Position numbers and translations under genes: made by a program | Notes under the pieces: model-generated | What the model was told of the DNA's origin: nothing | What the model saw: the letters and a program-made list of their open reading frames with translations, nothing else | The model's database searches: none | Assembly (NCBI RefSeq): GCF_018417595.1 | Contig: NZ_CP070982.1 | Location: 431,001-495,000, forward strand | Reading direction: 5' to 3' | DNA length: 64,000 nucleotides | DNA from: Pseudomonas entomophila | GTDB taxonomy: Bacteria > Pseudomonadota > Gammaproteobacteria > Pseudomonadales > Pseudomonadaceae | Shown here: one piece after another, positions 52,084 through 64,000 of the stretch | Layout of the letters: each line of letters starts with the position of its first letter | Position numbering within the stretch: the first letter of the stretch is position 1

Positions 52084-52159
52084 GCCCCTGCGCGGGTAAA
52101 CCCGCTCCTACAGGTTCCTCATATTGCTCCTGTGGGTACGGGTTTACCCGCGAAGGGGG
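52084..52159. repeat. REP-like inverted pair (GGGTTTACCCGCGAA family)
   Basis: GCGGGTAAACCCGCTCCTACAG near 52091-52112 is mirrored by CTGTGGGTACGGGTTTACCCGCG ending near 52152. This palindrome family differs in core sequence from the GGCTTTAGCC and GGCAAGCC families elsewhere in the window. Confidence 0.75.
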
Positions 52160-52187
52160 CCAAGAGAACAACATCAAAGGTGGATCA

Positions 52188-52892
52188 ATGACCGATCAAC
52201 CCCTGGCCCTGACCGTCGAGCAAGGCCTGCACGCCGAGCAGGACCTGCTGGCCGCCGTGTGCCGTGGTGAACGCGAATCCGGTGTGCTGTTCTGGCGCCC
52301 GACCGACCATGCCCTGGTGATGCCACGACGCATGAGCCGCCTGGAAAACTTCGAAGCTGCCTGTGCCGAGCTGGCGATCGCCGGCTGGCCGGTGTTGCTG
52401 CGTGAAACCGGTGGCGAGCCGGTACCGCAGTCCCACGCCACGGTGAACATTGCCCTGGTCTACGTGGCGCCGCGCAGCGAAGGCGACCATGGGCGGATCG
52501 AGAACGCCTACGAGCGCCTGTGCCTGCCGTTATGTGATGTGTTGCGCGAATGGGGCGGGGTGGCTTCGGTTGGTGAAATCGACGGCGCCTTCTGTGATGG
52601 TCGCTACAACGTCAACCTCAATGGCCGCAAACTGGTCGGCACCGCCCAGCGCTGGCGCCAGGGCCTGGGTGGCAAGCGCCCGGTGGTGCTGGTGCACGGG
52701 GCGTTGTTGCTGGACAACGAGCGCGAATCGATGGTGGCGGCGGTGAACCGCTTCAACGAATGCTGCGACCTGGAACAGCGTTGTCGCGCCGATAGCCACA
52801 TCGCCCTGCATGAAGTGGTGCCCGAGGTACCTTGGTTCGAGCGCCTTGACCAGGCTTATGCCGATGTGATCGGGGCATTGCCGAAGGATTAA
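52188..52892 (+). CDS. Lipoate-protein ligase A-like protein (BPL/LplA/LipB fold)
   Basis: A 234-residue protein with the LplA-type catalytic pattern: a [13 protein letters not shown] start and the lysine motif [17 protein letters not shown]. It probably attaches lipoate, octanoate or a related acyl group to a carrier protein or transfers it, but the exact acceptor is unknown. It lacks the small C-terminal domain of full LplA. It is convergent with crp, and the two stop codons interlock in a single TTAA. Confidence 0.8.
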   Translation: MTDQPLALTVEQGLHAEQDLLAAVCRGERESGVLFWRPTDHALVMPRRMSRLENFEAACAELAIAGWPVLLRETGGEPVPQSHATVNIALVYVAPRSEGDHGRIENAYERLCLPLCDVLREWGGVASVGEIDGAFCDGRYNVNLNGRKLVGTAQRWRQGLGGKRPVVLVHGALLLDNERESMVAAVNRFNECCDLEQRCRADSHIALHEVVPEVPWFERLDQAYADVIGALPKD

Positions 52893-53533
52893 CGGGTACC
52901 GTAGACCACCATGGTCTTGCCCTTGACTTGCACCAGGCTGCGCTCCTCGAGGTCCTTGAGCACGCGGCCTACCATTTCACGGGAGCAACCGACGATCCGG
53001 CCGATCTCCTGGCGGGTGATCTTGATCTGCATGCCATCGGGGTGGGTCATGGCGTCGGGTTGCTTGCACAGTTCGAGCAGGCAGCGGGCAACCCGCCCGG
53101 TCACATCGAAGAAGGCCAGGTCGCCCACCTTGCGTGTGGTGTTGCGCAGGCGCTGGGCCATCTGGCTGCCGAGCGCATAGAGGATTTCCGGGTCCTGGCG
53201 GGCCAGTTCGCGAAATTTGTCGTAGCTGATCTCGGCCACTTCGCATTCGGTCTTGGCGCGCACCCAGGCACTGCGCTGGTGCTCCTGGCCAACCGGCTCG
53301 AACAGGCCCAGTTCGCCAAAGAAATCGCCGTTGTTGAGGTAGGCGATGATCATTTCGTGGCCTTCGTCGTCCTCGATCAGGATGGTCACCGAACCCTTGA
53401 CGATGAACGACAGCGTTTCGGCCCGGTCGCCCGCGCAGATGATGTTGCTCTTGGCCGCATAGCGGCGGCGCTGGCAGTGCCCGAGCAGCTTGTCGATGTT
53501 CTTGATCTTGGCGGGAAGGGCTGAGGAGACCAT
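52889..53533 (-). CDS. crp: cAMP-dependent transcriptional regulator Crp/Vfr
   Basis: A 214-residue CRP-family regulator. The cAMP-binding fold includes the phosphate-binding cassette segment FGELGLFE...[14 protein letters not shown] (here [11 protein letters not shown]), and the C-terminal HTH is [21 protein letters not shown]. The ATG at 53533 after AGGA gives the 214-residue length of Vfr; a start at 53560 would add nine residues. The DNA-binding helix is that of classical CRP, so TGTGA-N6-TCACA sites are the expected targets. Confidence 0.95.
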   Translation of the reverse strand: MVSSALPAKIKNIDKLLGHCQRRRYAAKSNIICAGDRAETLSFIVKGSVTILIEDDEGHEMIIAYLNNGDFFGELGLFEPVGQEHQRSAWVRAKTECEVAEISYDKFRELARQDPEILYALGSQMAQRLRNTTRKVGDLAFFDVTGRVARCLLELCKQPDAMTHPDGMQIKITRQEIGRIVGCSREMVGRVLKDLEERSLVQVKGKTMVVYGTR

Positions 53534-53578
53534 CACGAAATCCTGTTCGAAGCGACGCATTGGCTTTTATATAGTTGG

Positions 53579-53599
53579 CCTGGCGTGATGCGCCAGGCA
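53579..53599 (-). other. Hairpin in the crp upstream region
   Basis: An 8-base perfect stem (GCCTGGCG and its complement) with a five-base loop lies about 45 bases upstream of the crp start, in the divergent crp-osmC gap. It may be a 5'-UTR element or an operator. Confidence 0.4.
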
Positions 53600-53722
53600 T
53601 TTGGCGCCAGCTTATCAGACACTTTCGCTTGTATCGGCATAAAAGCGACGTGTCTTGAGCTTTTCCGACAGCGCTGCAAGGACTAAGCTGACACCCTTTT
53701 ACGAAATCGGGAGTCCGGATAG

Positions 53723-54145
53723 ATGAAGGCACGCATCCAGTGGGCCGGTGAAGCGATGTTCCTCGGCGAGTCGGGGAGCGGCCATGTCGTCGTGATGGAC
53801 GGCCCACCCGAAGCCGGTGGCCGCAATCTGGGCGTGCGCCCGATGGAGATGCTGCTGTTGGGCCTGGGTGGCTGCAGCAGCTTCGACGTGGTCAGCATCC
53901 TGAAGAAGTCGCGCCAGGCCGTGGAAAGCTGCGAAGCCTTCCTGGAGGCCGAACGCGCCAGTGAAGACCCCAAGGTGTTCACCAAGATCCATCTCAACTT
54001 CGTGGTCAAGGGGCGTGGGTTGAAGGAGGCGCAGGTCAAGCGTGCGGTGGAGCTGTCGGCCGAGAAGTACTGCTCGGCCTCGATCATGCTGGACCGCGCG
54101 GGCGTCGAGATCACCCACGGTTACGAAATCGTCGAGCTCGCGTGA
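53723..54145 (+). CDS. OsmC family protein (YhfA-like)
   Basis: A 140-residue OsmC/Ohr-fold protein. The family cysteine is visible in LGLGGCSSFDVVSIL and a second cysteine lies near the C-terminus (EKYCSASIML), matching the YhfA subgroup rather than Ohr. It is probably a thiol peroxidase-like detoxifying protein. It is divergent from crp, an arrangement also common in enterobacteria (crp-yhfA). Confidence 0.9.
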   Translation: MKARIQWAGEAMFLGESGSGHVVVMDGPPEAGGRNLGVRPMEMLLLGLGGCSSFDVVSILKKSRQAVESCEAFLEAERASEDPKVFTKIHLNFVVKGRGLKEAQVKRAVELSAEKYCSASIMLDRAGVEITHGYEIVELA

Positions 54146-54165
54146 CGTGCAGGAGCGCCTGAGGC

Positions 54166-54585
54166 TCAGGCGCTCCGCTTGCGTAGTCGCTCAATGCCAA
54201 GCAGCAGTGCGAGCCCAGGGATGAGGGCGAGCAACAACCAGTGCGCGTTCACGCCCAGCAACATGACCAGTTCCAGGTCGCTCCAGGTACTGCCGTAGCT
54301 TTCGGCAAAGTTCAAGCACTGCAACTGCGCAACGATGATCGCAAGCAGCACAAAAACGCCGATGAGCGTTCGACGGCTGTGGATAAAGCAGCCGAGCAGC
54401 AGGAACATCAGTTGCACTGGGGCGGTGAACAGCAACAGTTCGAGCGCGCTGTTGCTATTGGGCTCGACGAGATAAGGCAGCTCCAGGCTGAACCCGGTTT
54501 GCCTGAGGCTGGCTGTCATCAGGCAAACGAAGAAATAGGCAACCAGAATCAGCCCCAGGCCCTGCAGCAGGCGGGCGATTAACAT
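54166..54585 (-). CDS. Small inner-membrane protein of unknown function
   Basis: A 139-residue protein made of about four hydrophobic helices (LGLILVAYFFVCLM, LLLFTAPVQLMFLLLGCF, LIGVFVLLAIIVAQL, HWLLLALIPGLALLLGI). I do not recognise the family. The ATG at 54585 lies nine bases beyond the end of the DUF2157 gene, so the two are probably co-transcribed. The open frame extends far upstream only as an antisense shadow. Confidence 0.7.
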   Translation of the reverse strand: MLIARLLQGLGLILVAYFFVCLMTASLRQTGFSLELPYLVEPNSNSALELLLFTAPVQLMFLLLGCFIHSRRTLIGVFVLLAIIVAQLQCLNFAESYGSTWSDLELVMLLGVNAHWLLLALIPGLALLLGIERLRKRSA

Positions 54586-54593
54586 TCGTATGC

Positions 54594-55631
54594 TCAACGG
54601 CGCAACGCTGGGAGCAGTTGCAAAAGGCTGGCAGGCACTTTTGCTCGCAGGTGTGCGCTCAGTGCTTCCCGTCGCTTCTGGTAGAGCACGCCCAGCCCGA
54701 TAACGGCGAGACCGATCAGGGTCAGTACTACAGGGAACAGCAGGGAATCGGCGAATACTTCGTAGGAAAGGTACCCCAGGTAAGCCGCCACTCCCATCGC
54801 GCCGAACACCATGAACACCGGTCTGCGCAAAAGCACGGCCAGACTCATCAGCCCCAGGTTGATCAGGCAGTACACGAACTTGCCCCATTCGCTGCCGCTG
54901 TCCATCAGTGTCAGCCCGCCCCAGAATGCCGCCAGCCCGGCGAGGTACCCCCAGAAGGCGTAATCGCGCTCGGTGCGCCCGTCCACCACGAGAAACACCA
55001 ACAGCATGGCAAGGCCGAACCACAGCGATACGGTACGGCGTTGTTCCCAGTCGAAGACATCGCCGTAAAGCCATTCGGTGAAGTCCATCGACATGAACCA
55101 CAGCGCCACGGCAATCGGCATGACAATGAATGGGAAGGGCACCAGGCGCAGCATCAGCAGGCCGGCGAGCACGGTTGCCGCCTCCATGGCCAGCCAACCG
55201 CCCTGCACGTAAGTGTAGTACTGGTGATAGTCGCCTTGGGCATCATCCATTGGCCACCAACCGAGCAAGCGCTCGATGGCGAACACCGCCAGCGGCACGA
55301 TGCTGACCGCCACCGCCGCCAGTACGCCTGCGGCGATGGGTTGGCCTCGGCGTTGCAGCGACAGGGCGAACAGGGTGATCGCTGCAATGTAGAGCAGCGC
55401 GATGGCCAGCAGCGCAGAGTCGCCGATGCGCATCCAGGCTTCCGTGAGCAACCAGCCCATGGCGCCCATGATCAGCAGTGCGCCGAAATAGAATGCCACG
55501 TGAGCCAACTGGAAGCTGCCGGAGGTTTGTGGCTGCTGGCGCAGGAAATCCAGCAATGCCCGGTCCTGGCCGGGTTGCAGTATCCCGGCGCTCACGGCGC
55601 GTGCCAGGTCCTTGGCGTCGAAGCGTTCCAT
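54594..55631 (-). CDS. DUF2157 domain membrane protein
   Basis: A 345-residue protein with a short cytoplasmic N-terminus (LARAVSAGILQPGQDRALLDFLRQQ, the DUF2157 pattern) followed by about ten membrane helices. The function is unknown. DUF2157 genes are often followed by DUF4401-type and GDYXXLXY-type partners. Here only a small four-helix protein follows. It lies ten bases from coq7 on the same strand. Confidence 0.82.
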   Translation of the reverse strand: MERFDAKDLARAVSAGILQPGQDRALLDFLRQQPQTSGSFQLAHVAFYFGALLIMGAMGWLLTEAWMRIGDSALLAIALLYIAAITLFALSLQRRGQPIAAGVLAAVAVSIVPLAVFAIERLLGWWPMDDAQGDYHQYYTYVQGGWLAMEAATVLAGLLMLRLVPFPFIVMPIAVALWFMSMDFTEWLYGDVFDWEQRRTVSLWFGLAMLLVFLVVDGRTERDYAFWGYLAGLAAFWGGLTLMDSGSEWGKFVYCLINLGLMSLAVLLRRPVFMVFGAMGVAAYLGYLSYEVFADSLLFPVVLTLIGLAVIGLGVLYQKRREALSAHLRAKVPASLLQLLPALRR

Positions 55632-55641
55632 CCGGGTTACC

Positions 55642-56289
55642 TCAGATGCGGTAGGTGCTCTTGGTCATGACCTTGGCCAGCAGGCTCATGCCAAAGCGGA
55701 CGGGGGCCGGGAAACGATAGCCGCCGGCTTCCAGGGCCGATTCAGCGTGGTGTTCCTCGTCGATGCGCATCTGCTCGAGGATCGCTCGGGACTTGCCGTC
55801 GTTCTCGGGGATCTGCTCAAGGTGTTCGTCCAGGTGCTTGCACACCTGATGCTCGGTAGCCGCGACGAAACCCAGGCTGACCTTGTCGCTGACCAGGCCG
55901 GCGAGGGCGCCGATGCCGAAGGACATGCCATAGAACAACGGATTGAGCACGCTGGGGTGGCTGTTGAGCTGGCGAATACGCTGCTCGCACCAGGCCAGGT
56001 GGTCGATTTCTTCTTCGGCCGCATGCTCCATGGCCTTGCGCACCTGGGGCAGCTTGGCGGTCAGGGCCTGGCCCTGATAGAGCGCCTGGGCGCAGACTTC
56101 CCCGGTGTGGTTGATGCGCATCAGGCCGGCGATGTGGCGGGTCTGCTGCTCGTCGAGTTCAGCGTCCGGCTGGATGATCGCTGGAGAGGGGCGGGCAGGT
56201 TGGCCGCTGAAGGGCAGCAAGGTGCGCATGGCGGTATCGGCCTGCAGCAACAAGCGGTCGAGCGGCGAATAGTGACGTTCGGTAGCCAT
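55642..56289 (-). CDS. coq7: Demethoxyubiquinone hydroxylase Coq7
   Basis: A 215-residue di-iron hydroxylase for the penultimate step of ubiquinone synthesis. The ferritin-like metal ligands are seen in [27 protein letters not shown] and [10 protein letters not shown]. The ATG at 56289 gives [14 protein letters not shown]; five upstream codons are dropped. Pseudomonads use Coq7 in place of UbiF. Confidence 0.96.
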   Translation of the reverse strand: MATERHYSPLDRLLLQADTAMRTLLPFSGQPARPSPAIIQPDAELDEQQTRHIAGLMRINHTGEVCAQALYQGQALTAKLPQVRKAMEHAAEEEIDHLAWCEQRIRQLNSHPSVLNPLFYGMSFGIGALAGLVSDKVSLGFVAATEHQVCKHLDEHLEQIPENDGKSRAILEQMRIDEEHHAESALEAGGYRFPAPVRFGMSLLAKVMTKSTYRI

Positions 56290-56354
56290 CGGGCACCTCC
56301 GCAAGAGTGTGCCCGACAGTTTACCGCAATCGGTTGAACCGAGCTTGCCTTGGA

Positions 56355-56693
56355 TCAGCCCGGTGGCCAGTGCATCTGGCGCTGGCCGAGCACATGCATG
56401 TGGATGTGGTAGACGGTCTGGCCGCCTTTCGGGTTGCAGTTCATGACCACCCGGAAACCTTCCTCGCAGCCCTGCTCGACGGCCAGGCGCTGGGCGGTGA
56501 ACAGGATGTGGCCGGCCAGGGCCTTGTCCTCTTCGGTCAGGTCGTTGAGGGTACGGATGTGTTTCTTCGGTATGACCAGGAAATGTACCGGCGCCGCGGG
56601 GGCGATATCCTTGAAGGCCAGAACCTGGTCATCTTCGTAGATGATATCCGCCGGGATTTCCCGGTTGATGATTTTGAGGAATAGATCGTCCAC
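56355..56693 (-). CDS. HIT family nucleotide-binding protein (HinT-like)
   Basis: A 112-residue histidine-triad hydrolase; the triad is visible as YHIHMHVLG. The N-terminus ([20 protein letters not shown]) is typical of HinT, a purine nucleoside phosphoramidase. It stands alone downstream of the SDR gene, followed by coq7. Confidence 0.95.
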   Translation of the reverse strand: MDDLFLKIINREIPADIIYEDDQVLAFKDIAPAAPVHFLVIPKKHIRTLNDLTEEDKALAGHILFTAQRLAVEQGCEEGFRVVMNCNPKGGQTVYHIHMHVLGQRQMHWPPG

Positions 56694-56757
56694 AGCACTT
56701 GCTCCATGGTGAGTGTCCGGGCCGAGTGTACTGAGCCCGCTGCCGCTCGCCCAGTGG

Positions 56758-57531
56758 TTATTCCATGCCGACCGGGCAGTAGCGCCGATGGATCGCCCCG
56801 GCCAGTTTGCGCGTCAGCCAGCGTGGCAGCAGGCGCGGGGCGAAGGCCAGCCAGCGGTTGCGTCGGCCTGGCATGATCAGTGCGCGGTTCTTGTCCAGGG
56901 CTCGGACGGTATGCAAGGCAATTTCCTCAGGGCTGGGGCTGCCATCGAGCCTTGGGATGCTGCGCCGTGACGAGCGTACAGGTCCGGGGCACAACACCGA
57001 GACCTTTATCCCAGTACGCCGAAGCTCCTCGCGCAACGCTTCGGAAAAGCTCAGCACATAGGCTTTGCTGGCGGCATAGGCAGCCATCCAGGGGCCGGGC
57101 GCGACGCCGGCGAGCCCTGCGACATTGAGAATCTGCCCACCACCCTGGATCGCCATCAAGTTACCGATGGCGTGGCACAAACGGCTCAGGGCGAGGATGT
57201 TGACCTCAAGCAGGTCCTGCTCGTCGGCCCACTCATGGGCGAGAAACGGCCCGTAGGTGCGCTGCCCGGCGCAATTAACCAGCAAGTCGATACGCCGCTC
57301 GCCTTCCTCCAGTTCGAGTACGAAGCCCGATAGGCGCAAGGGCTGGCTGAGATCGCAGGCACGGAACAGCACTTCGACCCCGAATCGTTGGGTGAGCTCG
57401 ATGGCCACCGGTTCCAGCGTCTCGCGCTGGCGTGCCACCAGGATCAGGTTGCGCCCGCGCCGCGCCAGTGCCTCCGCCAGGGCAAGGCCCAGGCCGCTGG
57501 AGGCTCCAGTGATCATGGCGTAACGGGTCAT
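56758..57531 (-). CDS. Short-chain dehydrogenase/reductase
   Basis: A 257-residue classical SDR with the cofactor motif TGASSGLGLALAEAL and active-site YAASK (YAASKAYVLSF), plus NCAGQR in the NNAG position. A C-terminal extension (RRNRWLAFAPRLLPRWLTRKL) is of the DltE-like kind. The substrate is unknown. Confidence 0.92.
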   Translation of the reverse strand: MTRYAMITGASSGLGLALAEALARRGRNLILVARQRETLEPVAIELTQRFGVEVLFRACDLSQPLRLSGFVLELEEGERRIDLLVNCAGQRTYGPFLAHEWADEQDLLEVNILALSRLCHAIGNLMAIQGGGQILNVAGLAGVAPGPWMAAYAASKAYVLSFSEALREELRRTGIKVSVLCPGPVRSSRRSIPRLDGSPSPEEIALHTVRALDKNRALIMPGRRNRWLAFAPRLLPRWLTRKLAGAIHRRYCPVGME

Positions 57532-57582
57532 GCAAGGCTCCTGGGGCGTGAGGGGCGCCTAGTGTACAGCCTGGCCGATTTG

Positions 57583-58539
57583 CTACAAGGCGTTGCCGCG
57601 TAGCTGCTGGCTACGATCAAGGGCCGCCTGGTATTCGTCGCGCAGACGCTCGATCAGCTCGGCGACACGAGGCAGGTCGTGGATCTCGCCAACGCCCTGG
57701 CCGGCGGACCAGACGGTCTTCCACGCTTTTGCCTCGTCATCCAGAGGCTTGAGCTTGCCTGTCTCATGGTTGCTCTTCAGGGTGCCGAGATCGTAACCAG
57801 CCTGCTCCAGGCTCTCGCGCAGGAAACTGGCCGGGATACCGGAGACTGCCGGGGTATGCACGATGTCGGCTGCGCCTGCACCCAGGATCATCTGTTTGTA
57901 GGCTGCTTGGGCCTGGCTCTCTCGGGTGGCGATAAAGCGCGTGCCCATGTAGCCCAGGTCGGCTCCCAGCATCTGAGCGGCCAGCAATTGGTTGCCATGG
58001 TTGAGGCAACCAGCCAGCAGGATGGTCTTGTCGAAGAACTGGCGGATTTCCGCGACCAGCGCGAACGGGCTCCAGGTCCCGGCATGGCCGCCTGCCCCCG
58101 CAGCCACGGCAATCAACCCATCAACACCGGCTTCGGCGGCTTTCTCGGCGTGGCGACGTGTGGTCACGTCGTGAAACACCAGGCCGCCATAGCTGTGCAC
58201 TGCATCCACCACCTCTTTTACCGCCCCCAGGCTGGTGATGACGATCGGCACGCGATGCTCGACGCACAGTGCCAGGTCGGCCTGCAGGCGCGGGTTGCTC
58301 AGGTGCACGATCAGGTTCACCGCATAGGGCGCTGGTGCCTGCAGTTGCGCCAGCCCAGCCTCGATCTGTTCCAGCCAGTCCTTGAAACCCGCACTGTCAC
58401 GCTGGTTGAGCGCGGGAAAGCTGCCCACTACGCCATTCGCGCAGCACGCCAGCACCAACTGCGGGTTGGAAATCAGGAACATCGGTGCGGCCACCAGCGG
58501 CAAGCGCAGGCGTTGTTCGAGCGAAGCGGGCAGGGACAT
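57583..58539 (-). CDS. Nitronate monooxygenase (FMN-dependent, 2-nitropropane dioxygenase family)
   Basis: A 318-residue TIM-barrel flavoprotein (PLVAAPMFLISNPQLVLACCANG at the N-terminus, GLIAVAAGAGGHAGTWSPFALVAEI with the catalytic His). Family members detoxify nitronates such as propionate-3-nitronate. Some act on other substrates, so the physiological role here is uncertain. Confidence 0.9.
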   Translation of the reverse strand: MSLPASLEQRLRLPLVAAPMFLISNPQLVLACCANGVVGSFPALNQRDSAGFKDWLEQIEAGLAQLQAPAPYAVNLIVHLSNPRLQADLALCVEHRVPIVITSLGAVKEVVDAVHSYGGLVFHDVTTRRHAEKAAEAGVDGLIAVAAGAGGHAGTWSPFALVAEIRQFFDKTILLAGCLNHGNQLLAAQMLGADLGYMGTRFIATRESQAQAAYKQMILGAGAADIVHTPAVSGIPASFLRESLEQAGYDLGTLKSNHETGKLKPLDDEAKAWKTVWSAGQGVGEIHDLPRVAELIERLRDEYQAALDRSQQLRGNAL

Positions 58540-58569
58540 GGCGAAACTCCTGTAGGCGGTGGTTTACCG

Positions 58570-58995
58570 TCAGAACGGTTTGACCACCACGAGAATTATG
58601 ATACCCAGCAAGATGAGGACGGGCACTTCGTTGAACCAACGGTAGTAGACATGGCTGCGGGTGTTGCTGCCCGCGGCGAAGCGTTTGCGCTGGGCGCCGC
58701 ACATGTGATGGTAGACGGTGAGCAGGGCGACCAGGGTCAGCTTGGCGTGCAGCCAGCCCTGGCTCAGCCAGCCGGGGTTGAGATACAGCATCCAGCCGCC
58801 GAACACGTAGGTGGCGATCATCGCCGGGTTCATGATGCCCCGGTACAGCTTGCGTTCCATGGTGACGAAGCGGTCCAGGCTGACGCTGTCCTGGCTCTGG
58901 GCGTGATACACGAACAGGCGTGGCAGGTAGAACAGGCCGGCGAACCAGCAGACCACGCTGACGATATGCAGCGCCTTGATCCATAGATAGAGCAT
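58570..58995 (-). CDS. hemJ: Protoporphyrinogen IX oxidase HemJ (UPF0093)
   Basis: A 141-residue protein with four membrane helices. The conserved His of helix 1 (WIKALHIVSVVCWFAGLFYLPRLFVYH) and the Lys of HAKLTLVALLTVYHHM match HemJ, the haem-pathway oxidase used by many bacteria that lack HemG/HemY. The ATG at 58995 is chosen; the longer upstream frame overlaps the argC promoter region. It is followed by the nitronate monooxygenase gene. Confidence 0.88.
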   Translation of the reverse strand: MLYLWIKALHIVSVVCWFAGLFYLPRLFVYHAQSQDSVSLDRFVTMERKLYRGIMNPAMIATYVFGGWMLYLNPGWLSQGWLHAKLTLVALLTVYHHMCGAQRKRFAAGSNTRSHVYYRWFNEVPVLILLGIIILVVVKPF

Positions 58996-59135
58996 GGGGA
59001 GTTCCTTCAGGTTTTCACGGTCGTCAGATAGTAGAGTCCCAGCGCCCGAAGGGACATCCCAAGAGTTGTTACAGGCCTTTCGCGCCCCTATTATCGTGCG
59101 CTTTCCAGTCGGTTCGTTGATAAGGGGCAAGCGTT

Positions 59136-60170
59136 ATGATCAAGGTCGGTATCGTTGGCGGCACGGGCTACACCGGTGTCGAACTGCTTCGTCTGCTGGC
59201 GCAGCACCCACAGGCCGAAGTGGCGGTGATCACTTCGCGTTCCGAGGCGGGCGTGGCGGTTGCCGACATGTACCCGAACCTGCGCGGCCATTACGACGGG
59301 CTGACCTTCAGCGTGCCTGACAGCAAGACCCTCGGCGCCTGCGACGTGGTGTTCTTCGCCACCCCGCACGGGGTCGCCCACGCCCTGGCCGGCGAGTTGC
59401 TGGCGGCGGGGACCAAGGTCATCGACCTGTCCGCCGACTTCCGCCTGCAGGACGCCGCTGAATGGGGCAAGTGGTACGGCCAGCCCCATGGCGCGCCCGA
59501 ACTGCTCAAGGATGCGGTCTATGGCCTGCCCGAAGTGAACCGCGAGAAGATCCGCCAGGCGCGACTGATCGCTGTGCCCGGCTGCTACCCGACCGCGACC
59601 CAACTGGGCTTCCTGCCGCTGCTGGAAGCTGGCCTGGCAGACCCATCGCGCCTGATCGCCGACTGCAAGTCGGGTGTGAGCGGTGCCGGCCGTGGCGCTG
59701 CGGTGGGCTCGTTGTTCTGCGAGGCAGGCGAAAGCATGAAGGCCTATGCAGTCAAAGGCCATCGCCACCTGCCGGAAATCAGCCAGGGCCTGCGTCTGGC
59801 CGCGGGCAAGGACATCGGCCTGACGTTCGTGCCGCATCTGACCCCGATGATCCGCGGCATTCACGCCACCCTGTACGCCACGGTCGCCGACACCTCCGTG
59901 GACTTGCAGGCGCTGTTCGAGAAGCGATATGCCAACGAACCGTTCGTCGACGTGATGCCGGCCGGCAGCCATCCGGAAACCCGCAGCGTGCGCGGCGCCA
60001 ACATGTGCCGCATCGCCGTGCATCGACCGCAGGGTGGCGATCTCGTGGTGGTGTTGTCGGTGATCGACAACCTGGTCAAGGGCGCTTCCGGACAGGCGGT
60101 ACAGAACCTGAACATCCTGTTCGGCCTGGATGAGCGCATGGGGCTGTCCCACGCCGGCCTGTTGCCGTAA
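59136..60170 (+). CDS. argC: N-acetyl-gamma-glutamyl-phosphate reductase ArgC
   Basis: A 344-residue NADPH-dependent enzyme of arginine synthesis. The cofactor loop [18 protein letters not shown] and catalytic Cys in [10 protein letters not shown] are intact. It is divergent from hemJ and followed by a clear terminator. Other arg genes are not in the window. Confidence 0.98.
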   Translation: MIKVGIVGGTGYTGVELLRLLAQHPQAEVAVITSRSEAGVAVADMYPNLRGHYDGLTFSVPDSKTLGACDVVFFATPHGVAHALAGELLAAGTKVIDLSADFRLQDAAEWGKWYGQPHGAPELLKDAVYGLPEVNREKIRQARLIAVPGCYPTATQLGFLPLLEAGLADPSRLIADCKSGVSGAGRGAAVGSLFCEAGESMKAYAVKGHRHLPEISQGLRLAAGKDIGLTFVPHLTPMIRGIHATLYATVADTSVDLQALFEKRYANEPFVDVMPAGSHPETRSVRGANMCRIAVHRPQGGDLVVVLSVIDNLVKGASGQAVQNLNILFGLDERMGLSHAGLLP

Positions 60171-60186
60171 GCAGCCTCCGTGTATC

Positions 60187-60212
60187 AAGGCCCGCCCTGC
60201 GCGGGCCTTTTT
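60187..60212 (+). terminator. Rho-independent terminator of argC
   Basis: A perfect AAGGCCCGC / GCGGGCCTT stem is followed by TTTC, 17 bases after the argC stop. Confidence 0.88.
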
Positions 60213-60315
60213 CATGGGCGCGACTAAAGCCGCACAATTCTTGACCGATTTTCTCGGAGAAGCGGATAATGCGCGACATCGAGTTTTATGGCGGCACTGC
60301 GCCGGGAGAATCAAC

Positions 60316-60666
60316 ATGAGCGTCGAATCCTTCACCCCCACGGCTTTGGAGTTCACCCCAGGGGCTGCGCACAAGGTGAAGACTCTGGTCAGCGAAGAGG
60401 GCAATGATCGTCTGAAGCTGCGGGTATTCGTGACCGGCGGTGGTTGCTCGGGCTTCCAGTACGGCTTCACCTTCGATGAGGATGTGGCCGAGGACGACAC
60501 CATCGTCGAGCGTGAGGGTGTCGCGCTGGTGGTCGATCCGATGAGCTTCCAGTACCTCGCGGGTGCCGAAGTGGACTATCAGGAAGGCCTGGAAGGTTCG
60601 CGCTTCGTGATCAAGAACCCGAATGCCACCACTACCTGTGGTTGTGGTTCGTCGTTCTCGATCTGA
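60316..60666 (+). CDS. erpA: Iron-sulfur cluster insertion protein ErpA
   Basis: A 116-residue A-type Fe-S carrier. The three cluster cysteines are visible in [11 protein letters not shown] and TCGCGSSF. The ATG at 60316 gives [14 protein letters not shown]; the open frame extends 62 codons upstream through the argC terminator and is not used. It is monocistronic, ending in a bidirectional terminator. Confidence 0.97.
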   Translation: MSVESFTPTALEFTPGAAHKVKTLVSEEGNDRLKLRVFVTGGGCSGFQYGFTFDEDVAEDDTIVEREGVALVVDPMSFQYLAGAEVDYQEGLEGSRFVIKNPNATTTCGCGSSFSI

Positions 60667-60683
60667 TTACCGTGCTGCAATAG

Positions 60684-60711
60684 AAAACGCCGCGCACTTG
60701 CGCGGCGTTTT
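60684..60711. terminator. Bidirectional terminator between erpA and anmK
   Basis: A perfect 12-bp stem (AAAACGCCGCGC and its complement) with loop ACTT has T-tails in both orientations and sits between two convergent genes. Confidence 0.92.
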
Positions 60712-60727
60712 GCATTCTGCAAAGCGG

Positions 60728-63239
<2,512 letters not shown>

Positions 63240-63397
63240 AGGTGAAGTGACTTTGAAAAAATGAGATGGAAAAGATGAATGACATGATGAAGATGAAATA
63301 ACTGTATAAAATATAACCAAATCCGTTCTCGCGCAAGGGCGCGTAGACGCCGTGGCGCGTCGTTCGGGTCACATTTCATTGCGAAACTTGTAATTGA

Positions 63398-64000
<603 letters not shown>

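Noticed and set aside
59091..60503. Minus-strand frame of 470 codons opposite argC and erpA
   Set aside because: It spans two real plus-strand genes and a terminator, with no protein motif.

Overview
The window is a stretch of a Pseudomonas chromosome, most likely from the P. putida group. It is GC-rich and dense. Gene order runs pqqF, davA-davB, rpoD-dnaG-rpsU, tsaD, plsY, folB-folK, cca, spoVR/yeaH/prkA, glpE-apaH-apaG-rsmA-pdxA-surA-lptD, amgK-murU, rpe-gph-trpE, trpGDC, crp, coq7, argC, erpA, anmK, tyrS. As I recall, this matches the P. putida KT2440 order around PP_0381 to PP_0430; I had no database to confirm it. Nearly all of the window is core chromosome. pqqF is cut by the left edge and tyrS by the right edge.

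Layout: (1) 1-3.6 kb holds the end of PQQ biosynthesis (pqqF) and the first two steps of the aminovalerate route of lysine catabolism (davB, davA). (2) 3.7-7.1 kb is the accessory part. It has a HigB/HigA-like toxin-antitoxin pair whose toxin is frameshifted, a structured RNA leader before a DUF3077-type small protein, an Lrp/AsnC regulator probably tied to davBA, a Phd/YefM-RelE/ParE-type pair, and a long perfect palindrome centred on an ideal CRP-type site. It ends at the 3' side of a tRNA-Ile(CAT) gene. (3) 7.2-15.5 kb carries a large SBP-PAS-GGDEF-EAL protein and the rpsU-dnaG-rpoD block. (4) 15.7-19.5 kb has tRNA modification, phospholipid, folate and CCA-adding genes. (5) 19.5-24.4 kb is the SpoVR/YeaH/PrkA stress module. 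(6) 24.7-32.3 kb is one leftward cluster of tightly spaced and overlapping genes from lptD to glpE, covering outer-membrane biogenesis, PLP synthesis, rRNA methylation and Ap4A hydrolysis. (7) 32.4-34.9 kb is the rightward amgK-murU-djlA unit (cell-wall sugar recycling). (8) 36-43.9 kb is a two-component system followed by a polyamine-type ABC transporter.

(9) 44-52 kb is the tryptophan region. rpe-gph leads into trpE, and trpGDC lies further on, with an esterase autotransporter on the opposite strand between them. Both trpE and trpG are preceded by near-identical 14-residue leader peptides containing Trp-Arg-Trp, the mark of attenuation. The trpE leader lies inside, and in frame with, the 3' end of gph. 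(10) 52-64 kb holds a lipoate-ligase-like protein, Crp/Vfr, OsmC, membrane proteins, coq7, HIT and SDR proteins, a nitronate monooxygenase, HemJ, argC, erpA, anmK, an M23 peptidase and tyrS. Repetitive extragenic palindromes of several families occupy many of the intergenic gaps.

I did not find a wholly new multi-gene system. The most unusual signals are the alternative-pairing RNA leader before the DUF3077-type gene, the frameshifted toxin, the CRP-type palindrome with no recognisable target gene, and the leader peptide embedded in gph.
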